Position numbers and translations under genes: made by a program. Below, piece by piece: positions 6,150 through 13,449 of a DNA stretch of 13,498 nt; position 1 is the stretch's first letter, and each line of letters opens with the position of its first letter. The stretch comes from JAEHCY01 sp964519095. Lineage in GTDB: Bacteria; Pseudomonadota; Gammaproteobacteria; Chromatiales; Chromatiaceae. The stretch spans positions 1 through 13,498 of the forward strand of contig CAZFHV010000088.1 of assembly GCA_964519095.1 (NCBI GenBank). The letters are read 5' to 3'. The notes beneath the pieces were generated by a model. It searched no databases and was not told the DNA's origin. It saw nothing but the letters and a program-made list of their open reading frames with translations.

Positions 6150-8078
6150 ATGACCGGCACCGCAAACCCCGAAACCCTGGCCTTCCAGGCCGAGGTCAGC
6201 CAAGTCCTCAACCTGGTCATCCGCTCGCTCTATTCGAACAAGGAGATCTTCCTGCGGGAGCTGATCTCCAATGCCTCGGACGCCGCCGAGAAGCTGCGCT
6301 TCGAGGCCCTCTCCGACGACGGCCTCTACGAGGACGACCCCAATCTGCGCATTCGGATCAGCGTCGATCGGGAGGCGGGCTGCCTCAAGGTGAGCGACAA
6401 CGGCATCGGCATGAGCCGTCAGGAGGTGATCGACCACATCGGGAGCATCGCCAGCTCCGGCACCCGTAAGTTCCTCGAGCAGCTCACGGGGGATGCGGCC
6501 AAGGACAGCCGCCTCATCGGCCAGTTCGGGGTGGGCTTCTACTCGGCCTTCATCGTCGCGGATCGGGTCGCCCTGACCACCCGTCGGGCGGGTCTGGGGC
6601 GGGAGCACGGGGTGCGCTGGTCCTCGACCGGGGAAGGCAGCTACAGCATCGAGACCATCGACCGGCCCGAGCGCGGCACCGAGATCGTCCTGCACCTCAA
6701 GGAGGATGAGAAGGACCTCCTCGACGCCTGGGGCCTGCGCCGCATCATCGGCAAGTTCTCCGACCACATCGCCCTCCCGGTGGAGATGCCCAAGGAGCAG
6801 GCCGCCGAGGACGAGGGGGAGGCGGCCCCGGAGTTCGAGCAGGTCAATCGGGGGACGGCGCTTTGGATGCGCAACAAGTCCGAGATCGAGGAACAGGAGT
6901 ACCACGACTTCTACCAGCACCTGGCCCACGACTTCGAGGACCCCCTCGCCTACGTCCACAACCGCGTCGAGGGCAGCAACGAGTACACGGCGCTGCTGTT
7001 CATCCCCCAGCGGGCTCCCTGGGACCTCTGGGACCGGGACCAGAAGCACGGGGTGAAGCTCTACGTGCGCCGGGTCTTCATCCTGGACGAGGCCGACAAG
7101 CTCATGCCCCGCTACCTGCGCTTCGTCCGCGGGGTGGTAGATTCCGACGACCTGCCCCTCAACGTCTCCCGGGAGCTGCTCCAGCACAACCGTAAGATCG
7201 ACACCATCCGCCAGGCCAACGCCAAGCGGGTGCTGGGGCTGCTGGAGAAGCTGGTCCAGGACGAGCCGGACAAGTACCAGAGCTTTTGGAAGGCGTTCGG
7301 CCCGGTGCTCAAGGAGGGGCCCGCGGAGGACTTCGCCAACCGCGAGCGCATCGCCGCCCTGCTGAGGTTCTCCAGCACCCAGGAGACCGGCGCCGAGGAG
7401 CGGGTTGGCCTCGACGCCTATCTGGAGCGGATGCCCGAGGGTCAGGAGAAGATCTACTACCTCACCGCCGAGTCCCTGCCTGGGGCCCGCCACAGCCCGC
7501 TCCTGGAGGTATTCCGCAAGAAGGGCATCGAGGTGCTGCTGCTGGGGGATCGGGTGGACGAGTGGCTGGTCTCCCATCTCACCGAGTACAAGGGCAAGCG
7601 CCTCCAATCCATCGGCAAGGGGGACCTGGATCTCGGCAAGCTCGCCGACCAGGAGGAGGCGGATCAGCGGGCCGCCGCCGCAGAGGCCCACAAGGGGCTC
7701 CTGGAGCGGCTGCAGAAGGCCCTGGGGGAGCGGGTGAAGGAGGTGCGCGTGAGCCGCCGCCTGGTGGATTCGCCTACCTGTCTGGTGGTGGGCGAATACG
7801 ACGTCAGCCCCTCCCTGGCGCGGGTGCTCAAGTCCGTCGGCCAGGCGGCCCCGGCGACCAAGCCGACCCTGGAGATCAACCCGGACCACCCCCTGGTCCA
7901 GCGCCTCGATGGGGAGGCGGACGAGGGCCAGTTCGCCGAGCTCGGGCAGCTCCTGTTCGACCAGGCCCAGCTCGCCGAGGGCGGGCAGCTCGACGACCCC
8001 GCCGAGTTCGTCCAACGCATGAATCAGCTCCTGCTGCGGCTCATCGGCAAGCCCGGGGAGCCCTCGCCGAGGCCATAA
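6150..8078 (+). CDS. htpG: Molecular chaperone HtpG (bacterial Hsp90)
   Basis: This is an ATP-dependent cytosolic chaperone that works as a dimer on partly folded clients with DnaK. The 642 residues match the usual 620-640. The N-terminal GHKL ATPase contains E37 and N41 in RELISNASDAAEK, SDNGIGM (D83) and GQFGVGF (125-130). The middle domain has the catalytic arginine in PLNVSRELLQ (R341). The C-terminal dimerisation region ends in a helical QFAELGQLL...MNQLLLRL stretch. The family N-terminus (ETLAFQAEV) selects ATG 6150. An in-frame ATG at 6039 would add 37 unrelated residues. A GGAGG lies 12 bases before 6150, a little far for an optimal site. Heat-shock control is usual for the family, but I could not identify a sigma-32 promoter in the 126-base gap to pgm. 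Confidence 0.97.
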   Translation: MTGTANPETLAFQAEVSQVLNLVIRSLYSNKEIFLRELISNASDAAEKLRFEALSDDGLYEDDPNLRIRISVDREAGCLKVSDNGIGMSRQEVIDHIGSIASSGTRKFLEQLTGDAAKDSRLIGQFGVGFYSAFIVADRVALTTRRAGLGREHGVRWSSTGEGSYSIETIDRPERGTEIVLHLKEDEKDLLDAWGLRRIIGKFSDHIALPVEMPKEQAAEDEGEAAPEFEQVNRGTALWMRNKSEIEEQEYHDFYQHLAHDFEDPLAYVHNRVEGSNEYTALLFIPQRAPWDLWDRDQKHGVKLYVRRVFILDEADKLMPRYLRFVRGVVDSDDLPLNVSRELLQHNRKIDTIRQANAKRVLGLLEKLVQDEPDKYQSFWKAFGPVLKEGPAEDFANRERIAALLRFSSTQETGAEERVGLDAYLERMPEGQEKIYYLTAESLPGARHSPLLEVFRKKGIEVLLLGDRVDEWLVSHLTEYKGKRLQSIGKGDLDLGKLADQEEADQRAAAAEAHKGLLERLQKALGERVKEVRVSRRLVDSPTCLVVGEYDVSPSLARVLKSVGQAAPATKPTLEINPDHPLVQRLDGEADEGQFAELGQLLFDQAQLAEGGQLDDPAEFVQRMNQLLLRLIGKPGEPSPRP

Positions 8079-8179
8079 GGACCACATAGCCAGGCATGAA
8101 ACGCCTTTGATGGTGCCCCGCGGGGGGCTGTGGCACACTGCATCACTTTCCTGATCAATAGAGCGAGGAGACAGCGACC

Positions 8180-8839
8180 ATGCGCATCATCCTGTTGGGT
8201 GGACCCGGGGCCGGCAAGGGCACGCAAGCGGGTTTCATCAAAGAGAAGTACGGCATTCCCCAGATCTCCACCGGCGACATGCTGCGCGCCCACGTGAAGG
8301 CGGGCACGGAGCTCGGCCAGGCGGCCAAGAAGATCATGGACGTGGGTGGGCTGGTCTCCGACGACATCATCATGGGGATGGTCAAGGAGCGCATCACCGA
8401 CGACGACTGCAAGCAGGGCTACCTGTTCGACGGTTTCCCCCGCACCATCCCCCAAGCGGATGCCCTCAAGGCCGCCGGGGTGCCCCTGGATGCGGTGGTG
8501 GAGATCGAGGTGCCCGACGAGGAGATCATCAAGCGGATGTCCGGCCGACGGGTCCACCTGGCCTCGGGTCGCACCTACCACGTCCTCTACAACCCCCCGC
8601 GGGTGGCGGGTCAGGACGACGCTACCGGCGAGCCCCTGATCCAGCGCGACGACGACAAGGAAGAGACGGTGCGGGCCCGACTCAAGGTCTACCATGACCA
8701 GACCGAGCCCCTCATCGCCTACTACTCGACTTGGGCGGCACAGGGGGGCGCCGGGGCGCCAAAGTACGTGAAGGTGCCCGGTATCGGCAGCGTCGAGGAG
8801 ATCCGCGAGCGGATCTTCGCGGGGCTCGCGGGGGTCTAG
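8180..8839 (+). CDS. adk: Adenylate kinase
   Basis: It catalyses ATP + AMP = 2 ADP in the cytoplasm and sets adenylate energy balance. The 219 residues are the long bacterial form with a full LID domain. Visible are the P-loop LLGGPGAGKGTQ (5-16), the AMP-site ISTGDMLR (29-36), LFDGFPRTIPQA (82-93), and the LID at about 122-159, starting RRVHLASGRTYHVLYNPP. The LID has no zinc-binding cysteines, so it is the hydrogen-bonded type typical of Gram-negative bacteria. The signature RDDDKEETVRARL follows at 156-168. ATG 8180 is preceded by GAGGAG at a suitable distance. The gene lies 101 bases after htpG; E. coli also has htpG next to adk, so the neighbourhood is conserved. I see no clear promoter in the gap, though a G/C hairpin is present (8115-8128). 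Confidence 0.97.
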   Translation: MRIILLGGPGAGKGTQAGFIKEKYGIPQISTGDMLRAHVKAGTELGQAAKKIMDVGGLVSDDIIMGMVKERITDDDCKQGYLFDGFPRTIPQADALKAAGVPLDAVVEIEVPDEEIIKRMSGRRVHLASGRTYHVLYNPPRVAGQDDATGEPLIQRDDDKEETVRARLKVYHDQTEPLIAYYSTWAAQGGAGAPKYVKVPGIGSVEEIRERIFAGLAGV

Positions 8840-8865
8840 TCCGGCGACACCACCGGGGCCCGGGG

Positions 8866-8886
8866 ATCCCCCCAGCCCCGGGGGAT
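8866..8886 (+). terminator. Possible hairpin after adk
   Basis: ATCCCCC at 8866-8872 pairs perfectly with GGGGGAT at 8880-8886 around a 7-base loop, 27 bases after the adk stop. No T-run follows, so it would be at best a weak or factor-dependent terminator, or an RNA-stabilising hairpin. Confidence 0.3.
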
Positions 8887-8955
8887 AGGTCCAGTGGCGC
8901 TCGGGCAGGCATCTGGTAACATTCAGCGCATCCGCGAGACAACAGGGAATCAGCC

Positions 8956-9330
8956 ATGTCGGTGGTCGAGCTCACGAGCGAGAATTTCGAAGACGCCATC
9001 ACCCAGAACCCCTTCGTGATCCTGGACTTCTGGGCCCCCTGGTGTGGCCCTTGCCGCAGCTTCGCGCCGGTCTTCGAGAAGGTATCCAGGGATCACGACG
9101 ACATCCTCTTCGCCAAGGTCAACACCGAGGAGGAGACCCAGATCGCGATGCGCTTCCAGATCCGCTCCATCCCCACCCTGATGATCTTCCGCGACCAGGT
9201 CATCATCTACGCCCAGCCGGGGGCCCTGCCGGAAGGGCATTTTCGCCAGCTGGTCCAGAAGGCCCAGGAGCTGGACATGGCGGAGGTCCATCGCCAGGTG
9301 GCGGCCGAGCAGAAGAAGGGCACGGCCTAG
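8956..9330 (+). CDS. Thioredoxin-family protein
   Basis: This is a small cytoplasmic thiol-disulfide oxidoreductase of 124 residues with a thioredoxin fold. It has the classic active site WCGPC (29-33) in DFWAPWCGPC, the cis-proline in IRSIPT (P73), and no signal peptide. Compared with E. coli thioredoxin 1 (about 108 residues) it carries a short charged helical C-terminal extension, LDMAEVHRQVAAEQKK. In place of the usual conserved glycine region it has the QPGALPEGHFRQLV stretch. This places it in a separate thioredoxin-like group common in Gammaproteobacteria rather than in canonical TrxA. A modest CAGGGAA precedes ATG 8956. An extended -10-like TGGTAACAT lies at about 8914-8922 but has no good -35. 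The gene ends in a strong hairpin terminator. Substrates cannot be deduced. Confidence 0.9.
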   Translation: MSVVELTSENFEDAITQNPFVILDFWAPWCGPCRSFAPVFEKVSRDHDDILFAKVNTEEETQIAMRFQIRSIPTLMIFRDQVIIYAQPGALPEGHFRQLVQKAQELDMAEVHRQVAAEQKKGTA

Positions 9331-9362
9331 CCGCCGCCCGTCCGAGACTCCAGCGACGCCCA

Positions 9363-9393
9363 GCCAACGCCGCCAGCCGCGGCGTTGGCGTTT
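9363..9393 (+). terminator. Rho-independent-type terminator after the thioredoxin gene
   Basis: GCCAACGCCGC (9363-9373) is a perfect 11-base inverted repeat of GCGGCGTTGGC (9379-9389), with a 5-base loop CAGCC. It is followed by GTTT. The T-run is short, but the stem is the strongest in the window and sits 32 bases after the stop. It should end the thioredoxin transcript before the yqiB-like gene. Confidence 0.75.
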
Positions 9394-9452
9394 CCGGGGA
9401 AGCCGTTTGCGATTTCGGCGGCCGGGCGGGCCGAGTCGAAACCCTCCAAGCC

Positions 9453-9959
9453 ATGCCGGTAGCCGTCAATCCCTGCGACTTGCATCGGATCCTCTGTGAG
9501 CCCCCCACCCTAGGCCGGCTGCTGGATCTGGGCGAGGAGAACTATCGCCAACTACTCAAGCTGGTACCCGGGTTACCCAGCCTTGGGGCCGGCCGTTGCT
9601 CGGGGCTGGGGGAAGGGGTGGTACTCCATCTGGAGGTCCTGGGGCAGACCCCCTATTCGAGCCTGGTCCGGCTCACCCACCACTTCGATCACCAGGGTCG
9701 ACGGGAATCGGAGCCCGGGGCGCTGCTGCGGGTCTACCACGATGCCCGCCAGGTGGAGGTCGTGGGCCTGGGTGGTTGGTCTGTCCCCGTCCATCGGGGG
9801 GGCGTTCGGCTGGCGACCAAGTGGCGGCTGAGTCTCTTCCTGTCCAAGTGGCTCGCCTACCTGCTCTCTCAGGGCCAGGGCTTCGCTCCCACCCAGGCCC
9901 AAGTGCCCCTGACCGAGGGCCCCCAGGGGCGGCCTGAGGCGATAGAGCCCAGCCCCTAG
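9453..9959 (+). CDS. yqiB: DUF1249 (YqiB-like) family protein
   Basis: This 168-residue soluble protein of unknown function has no signal peptide or membrane segment. The similarity to E. coli YqiB is in the layout: an N-terminal LLDLGEENYRQLLKLVPGL (23-41), a middle TPYSSLVRLTHHF (66-78), the family hallmark LRVYHDARQVEV (92-103), and a C-terminal LSLFLSKWLAYLLSQG (126-141). A ~25-residue P/E/Q-rich tail follows the domain. ATG 9453 lacks a good Shine-Dalgarno, but it gives a family-like N-terminus, and upstream codons in this frame run back through the terminator. In E. coli the homologue sits near nudF and cpdA. Here it lies alone between a terminator and the iscR promoter, so context gives no hint of its role. 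Confidence 0.8.
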   Translation: MPVAVNPCDLHRILCEPPTLGRLLDLGEENYRQLLKLVPGLPSLGAGRCSGLGEGVVLHLEVLGQTPYSSLVRLTHHFDHQGRRESEPGALLRVYHDARQVEVVGLGGWSVPVHRGGVRLATKWRLSLFLSKWLAYLLSQGQGFAPTQAQVPLTEGPQGRPEAIEPSP

Positions 9960-10079
9960 CGGCCAGCGGCGGCCATCCCGCCCTCACCCCCGTCCCGCCC
10001 TGAACGGGCGCCGCGGGCGGCGTGGAGGCGGGCCGCGACCCCGCTCTTGGGAAAACCGCCGCAAAAACCTTGCTGGGAC

Positions 10080-10110
10080 TTGACTATTGGCAGGATACCC
10101 CTAATCTTAT
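10080..10110 (+). promoter_or_regulatory. Probable iscR promoter
   Basis: TTGACT at 10080-10085 matches the -35 consensus in 5 of 6 bases. Downstream are two -10-like hexamers, TAATCT (10102-10107, 16-base spacer) and TCTTAT (10105-10110, 19-base spacer). The region is clearly AT-richer than its surroundings, with short A-runs upstream at about 10052-10066. Transcription would start near 10115, inside the palindrome described next, leaving a ~50-base leader before the iscR ATG. Confidence 0.5.
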
Positions 10111-10112
10111 TT

Positions 10113-10129
10113 CCGACTGCCCATGTCGG
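10113..10129 (+). promoter_or_regulatory. Candidate IscR type-1 operator upstream of iscR
   Basis: The palindrome CCGACTGCCCATGTCGG has perfect 5-base arms CCGAC/GTCGG separated by 7 bases. The published type-1 IscR pattern has YYGAC and GTCRR arms with that same 7-base spacing; the central A/T-rich preference is not met here. It overlaps the expected transcription start, where bound [2Fe-2S]-IscR could block RNA polymerase, giving autoregulation as in E. coli. Binding is inference. Confidence 0.5.
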
Positions 10130-10164
10130 TTTTAAGACCCTCCCTACAATAAGGTACCCGAGCG

Positions 10165-10629
10165 ATGAGACTATCAACCAAAGGTCGGTATGCGGTGACG
10201 GCGATGCTGGACCTCGCCCTCAACTCCAAGGTGGGCCCGGTTACCCTGGCGGATATCTCCAGCAACCAGGGCATCTCGCTGTCTTATCTGGAGCAGCTCT
10301 TCGCCGCCCTGCGCAGCAAGCAGCTGGTGCGCGGGGTGCGTGGTCCGGGCGGTGGCTACTACCTCGGCAAGGAGGCCCAGGAGATCTCCATCGCCGACAT
10401 CATCTGCGCCGTGGACGAGTGGGTGGAGTTCACCCGTTGCGGGGGTCGGCAGAACTGCCGCGACGGCAAGCGCTGCCTCACCCACACCCTGTGGGACGAG
10501 CTGAGTGACGAGATCTTTCACTTCCTCAGCAAGATCTCGCTGGCGGATCTGGTGGAGCGCGGTCGACGGGATCATCCCGACCTGGACCTCACCGATCTGC
10601 GAATCGAGGACAAGCGCATCGCCGCCTGA
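10165..10629 (+). CDS. iscR: Fe-S cluster regulator IscR (Rrf2 family)
   Basis: This cytoplasmic transcription factor senses Fe-S status through a bound [2Fe-2S] cluster. The 154 residues start with the typical MRLSTKGRYAVTAMLDLA winged-helix N-terminus. The recognition helix SLSYLEQLFAALR contains E43, the residue known in E. coli to decide between apo- and holo-type DNA sites. The wing reads VRGPGGGYYL. The ligands C92, C98, C104 and H107 fall at exactly the E. coli numbers, so it should be a true IscR rather than NsrR or RirA. ATG 10165 follows AAGG ten bases upstream. The usual iscS-iscU-iscA-hscBA-fdx genes do not follow; prmB comes 102 bases later. The assembly genes must be elsewhere, or be replaced by suf. 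Confidence 0.95.
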   Translation: MRLSTKGRYAVTAMLDLALNSKVGPVTLADISSNQGISLSYLEQLFAALRSKQLVRGVRGPGGGYYLGKEAQEISIADIICAVDEWVEFTRCGGRQNCRDGKRCLTHTLWDELSDEIFHFLSKISLADLVERGRRDHPDLDLTDLRIEDKRIAA

Positions 10630-10731
10630 TGCGAAGAGAGTCCTGACGCCAGGGAAGGCGGCGTGCCCAGGGCGGGCCCATCCTGAGCGGGCCGCGCCGA
10701 GCTGATCCCGCCGTTGTAGTGGGGTATCGGT

Positions 10732-11655
10732 GTGGACGCGCCTCAAGAGCTGGTCAGCATCCGGGATTTCATCCGCTGGGGGGTGAGCCGTTTCACCGCC
10801 GCGGGCCTCTGGTACGGGCACGGCACCGATAACGCCCTGGATGAGGCGACCCATCTGGTGCTCCAGGTGCTGCACCTGCCCCTGGACCTTCCCCCTCCCT
10901 ATCTGGACAGCCGCCTCACGGCCGAGGAGCGTACCCATCTGGCCGCGGTGCTCCGCAGCCGCATCGAGGAGCGCAAGCCTGCCCCCTACCTGACGGGGCG
11001 GGCCTGGTTCGCGGGGCTCGAGCTCCAGGTGACCGAGGCGGTACTAATCCCCCGCTCGCCCATCGCCGAGCTGATCGAGGCCCGCTTCGTACCCTGGATC
11101 GACCCGGAGCGGGTGGGGAGCATCCTCGACCTCTGTAGCGGTAGCGGCTGCATCGGCATCGCCGCGGCGGTCCACCTCCCCGAGGCGCGGGTGGACCTCG
11201 CGGAGATCTCCGACGCCGCCCTCGGGGTGGCGGCGGAGAACCTGGCCCGCCATGGCTTGGAGGACCGGGTGGAGCTGATCCGCTCGGACCTGTTCGAAGG
11301 ACTGGAGGGGCGGCGCTACGATATCATCCTCAGCAATCCGCCCTACGTGAGCCACGCGGAGCTGGCCAGCCTGCCGCCTGAGTATGCCTGGGAGCCAAGG
11401 CTCGGGTTGGACGGCGGACCCACCGGCCTGGACTTGGTGCGCCGCATCCTGCGGGAGGCGCCCCGCCACCTCAATCCGGGGGGACTGCTGATCCTCGAGG
11501 TGGGGAACAGCGCCGAGGCCCTCGAGGAGGCGTTCCCCGAGGCGCCGTTCCTCTGGCTGGAATTCGAGCGGGGGGGGGATGGGGTGTTTCTGCTCACCGC
11601 CGAGCAGTTGCGGGACCACGAGGGGCTGTTCGCTGGGGATGAGGTAGGGTCATGA
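10732..11655 (+). CDS. prmB: Ribosomal protein L3 N5-glutamine methyltransferase
   Basis: It transfers a methyl group from S-adenosylmethionine to a glutamine side chain of ribosomal protein L3 in the cytoplasm. The 307 residues match PrmB rather than the release-factor enzyme PrmC. The N-terminus has IRDFIRWGVSRF (10-21) and YGHGTDNALDEA (28-39), which are PrmB-specific. The SAM loop is ILDLCSGSGCIGIA (131-144) and the catalytic NPPY is at 202-205 in LSNPPYVSHAEL. The acidic residue that ends strand beta-2 and normally reads Asp in the family is Glu (E158 in LAEIS), a conservative change. GTG 10732 is the only start giving the full N-terminus; upstream purines are GGGG rather than a textbook site. 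A run of nine G at 11570-11578 lies within codons 280-283. The stop overlaps the next start as ATGA, so the two are translationally coupled. Confidence 0.93.
   Translation: MDAPQELVSIRDFIRWGVSRFTAAGLWYGHGTDNALDEATHLVLQVLHLPLDLPPPYLDSRLTAEERTHLAAVLRSRIEERKPAPYLTGRAWFAGLELQVTEAVLIPRSPIAELIEARFVPWIDPERVGSILDLCSGSGCIGIAAAVHLPEARVDLAEISDAALGVAAENLARHGLEDRVELIRSDLFEGLEGRRYDIILSNPPYVSHAELASLPPEYAWEPRLGLDGGPTGLDLVRRILREAPRHLNPGGLLILEVGNSAEALEEAFPEAPFLWLEFERGGDGVFLLTAEQLRDHEGLFAGDEVGS
11570..11578 (+). repeat. G9 homopolymer in prmB
   Basis: Nine consecutive G lie on the coding strand at codons 280-283 of prmB (Arg-Gly-Gly-Asp). Slippage by one base would replace the last ~25 residues and change the reading frame just before the ATGA junction with the following gene. 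Confidence 0.7.
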
Positions 11656-11972
11656 CGCTGAGACGGGCCAGGTCGGCCGAGGAATACATCGACTGGGTCA
11701 AGCAGGCGGTGTTCGAGGTACAGGACCTTCGGGAGTGCCTCGAATACGAGCTGGAGGACATGAACAAGTTCCCCGCCTTCCTCGATCCCCTGCAGGAGGC
11801 CATCAACGGGGTCTATCAGGCGATGGCGAGCGGGACCTACCATTTCGGCCGCGAGGACCTGCCGTTCATGGGGATACTCTCACGCCACTCCGGGGAGATC
11901 CCCTTCCACACCCTGCTCAAGCAGATCAACGAGACCCACCGCCAGGGGCTCGAGGTGGAGGGCGAGGACTGA
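11652..11972 (+). CDS. Small conserved-looking protein of unknown function
   Basis: I do not recognise this 106-residue protein. It is mostly helical by composition, with no membrane segment, signal peptide or cysteine. Aromatic and charged residues dominate: EEYIDWVKQAVFEVQDLREC-type amphipathic helices at the N-terminus, then LEYELEDMNKFPAFLDPL, then a less helical YHFGREDLPFMGILSRH stretch (63-79) before a last helix and an acidic tail. ATG 11652 overlaps the prmB TGA (ATGA). Regular codon use like its neighbours and the tight coupling argue that it is a real gene. Possible links are ribosome or PrmB function, or simply operon sharing with hemN 47 bases downstream. Confidence 0.7.
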   Translation: MTLRRARSAEEYIDWVKQAVFEVQDLRECLEYELEDMNKFPAFLDPLQEAINGVYQAMASGTYHFGREDLPFMGILSRHSGEIPFHTLLKQINETHRQGLEVEGED

Positions 11973-12019
11973 GGCCCTGATCCAACCCCATCGGACCCCA
12001 TCGACCCCCGAGTGCCCCC

Positions 12020-13405
12020 ATGGACCAGTCCATCGTCTTCGACCCCGAGCTGATCGCCCGCTACGACCAAAGCGGTCCCCGCTACACCTCCTATCCCACG
12101 GCGGTGGAGTTCCACGAGGGGTTCGGCGAGGGGGACTACGGCGCCGCCTGCGCCCGGAGCAAAGCAAGCGGCCGACCCCTGTCGATCTACATCCACGTGC
12201 CCTTCTGCGACACGGTCTGCTTCTACTGCGCCTGTAACAAGATCGCCACCAAGGACCGCACCCTGGCGGAGCCCTATCTGAGTCGGGTGCACCGGGAGCT
12301 GGCCCTCCAAGGGGAGCTGTTCGATCCCGCCCGCCAGGTGGAGCAACTCCACTGGGGCGGGGGGACGCCCACTTTCATCAGCCAGGGGCAGATGGAGGGG
12401 CTCATGGAGGCCACCCGGCGCCACTTCCGCCTGGCCCCGGACGAGGTGGGCGAGTACTCCATCGAGATCGATCCCCGGGAGGCGGACCCCGCAAGCGTTC
12501 GGCTGCTGCGCCGGCTCGGCTTCAATCGTATGAGCCTGGGGGTGCAGGACTTCGAGCCCCAGGTGCAGCGGGCGGTCAACCGCATCCAGAGCGAGGCCCA
12601 GACCCTGGCGGTGCTGGAGGCGGCGCGGGCCGAGGGGTTCCGCTCGGTGAGCATCGATCTCATCTATGGGCTGCCGTTTCAGACCGTCGCGAGCTTCAAC
12701 CGGACCCTGGAGAAGATCATCGGCTTCGGCCCTGACCGGCTCTCGGTGTTCAACTACGCCCACTTGCCGGAGCGCTTCAAGCCCCAGCGCCGTATCGATG
12801 CCGCGGACCTGCCGCCCCCCCAGGAGAAGCTTCGGATCCTCCAGGCCAGCATCGAGCGGCTCACCGGGGCAGGCTATGTCTACATCGGCATGGACCACTT
12901 CGCCCGTCCCGACGACGAGCTGGCCCGGGCCCAGCGCGATGGCACCCTCTATCGCAACTTCCAGGGATACTCCACCCACGCCGACTGCGACCTCATCGGC
13001 ATCGGGGTCACCTCCATCGGCAAGGTGGCCAACAGCTACGCCCAGAATAAGCGGGGGCTGGAGGAATACTACGAGCGTATCGACGCGGGCCATCTGGCGG
13101 TGTTCCGCGGGATCGAGCTCGATCGGGATGATGAGATCCGCCGCGACGTCATCACCCGCACCATCTCCCACTTCACCCTGGACTTCGGGGCGGTGGAGGA
13201 TCGCTGGGGGATCGACTTCCGGGCCTACTTCGCCGACGCCTGGCCTCGGCTGGAGGGGATGGCGGACGATGGCCTGCTGGAGCTGGGCGCGCGGGGGCTC
13301 ACGGTGCTGCCCAAGGGGCGCCTGTTGATCCGCAACATATGCATGTGCTTCGACCGCTACCTGGCCTCCAAGGCCGCCCAGGGCAGTTTCTCCCGGGTGA
13401 TCTGA
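12020..13405 (+). CDS. hemN: Oxygen-independent coproporphyrinogen III dehydrogenase
   Basis: This radical-SAM enzyme converts coproporphyrinogen III to protoporphyrinogen IX without oxygen, a late step in heme and, in phototrophs, bacteriochlorophyll synthesis. The 461 residues match true HemN (about 457 in E. coli). The cluster motif is C63-x3-C67-x2-C70-x-C72 in PFCDTVCFYCACNK, including the fourth cysteine typical of HemN rather than HemW. Y57 in SIYIHVPFC corresponds to the E. coli Tyr56 that contacts SAM. GGGTPTF (~113-119), the IEIDPRE strand, DLIYGLPFQT, YIGMDHFARPDDEL and the C-terminal LIGIGVTSIG...YAQN motif are all present. The N-terminus YDQSGPRYTSYPTAVEF is also diagnostic. ATG 12020 has only a weak upstream site (CGAG). 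I found no FNR-like TTGAT-N4-ATCAA box in the 47-base gap, so its promoter may lie further upstream. Confidence 0.96.
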   Translation: MDQSIVFDPELIARYDQSGPRYTSYPTAVEFHEGFGEGDYGAACARSKASGRPLSIYIHVPFCDTVCFYCACNKIATKDRTLAEPYLSRVHRELALQGELFDPARQVEQLHWGGGTPTFISQGQMEGLMEATRRHFRLAPDEVGEYSIEIDPREADPASVRLLRRLGFNRMSLGVQDFEPQVQRAVNRIQSEAQTLAVLEAARAEGFRSVSIDLIYGLPFQTVASFNRTLEKIIGFGPDRLSVFNYAHLPERFKPQRRIDAADLPPPQEKLRILQASIERLTGAGYVYIGMDHFARPDDELARAQRDGTLYRNFQGYSTHADCDLIGIGVTSIGKVANSYAQNKRGLEEYYERIDAGHLAVFRGIELDRDDEIRRDVITRTISHFTLDFGAVEDRWGIDFRAYFADAWPRLEGMADDGLLELGARGLTVLPKGRLLIRNICMCFDRYLASKAAQGSFSRVI

Positions 13406-13449
13406 GCGGTCCCCCACCAACCCCTGCCTGCCCCGGAGCCCCGATACCC

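Noticed and set aside
8115..8128. GCCCC-GCGG-GGGGC hairpin between htpG and adk as a terminator
   Set aside because: The stem is only five pairs and no T-run follows. It may be a mere by-product of G/C-rich sequence.
6105..8138. A 677-codon open frame antisense to htpG
   Set aside because: It lies entirely opposite a clear HtpG gene. Its composition (L/V/G/E/D-rich, no motif) is what the reverse of GC-rich codons gives.
9996..10010. CGCCC-TGAAC-GGGCG hairpin after the yqiB-like gene
   Set aside because: It has a five-pair stem without a T-run in a very G/C-rich stretch, too weak to call a terminator.
10145..10150. TACAAT as the -10 box of iscR
   Set aside because: It matches the -10 consensus well, but transcription would start about 8 bases before the ATG and leave out the AAGG ribosome site. 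No -35 hexamer lies at a proper distance.
11985..12003. Two copies of ACCCCATCG, ten bases apart, before hemN
   Set aside because: Two short C-rich copies can arise by chance here. They do not match any operator I know, and no FNR-type palindrome is present.
11837..13420. A 527-codon open frame antisense to hemN
   Set aside because: It is opposite a secure HemN with all cluster cysteines, and its translation shows no family motif.
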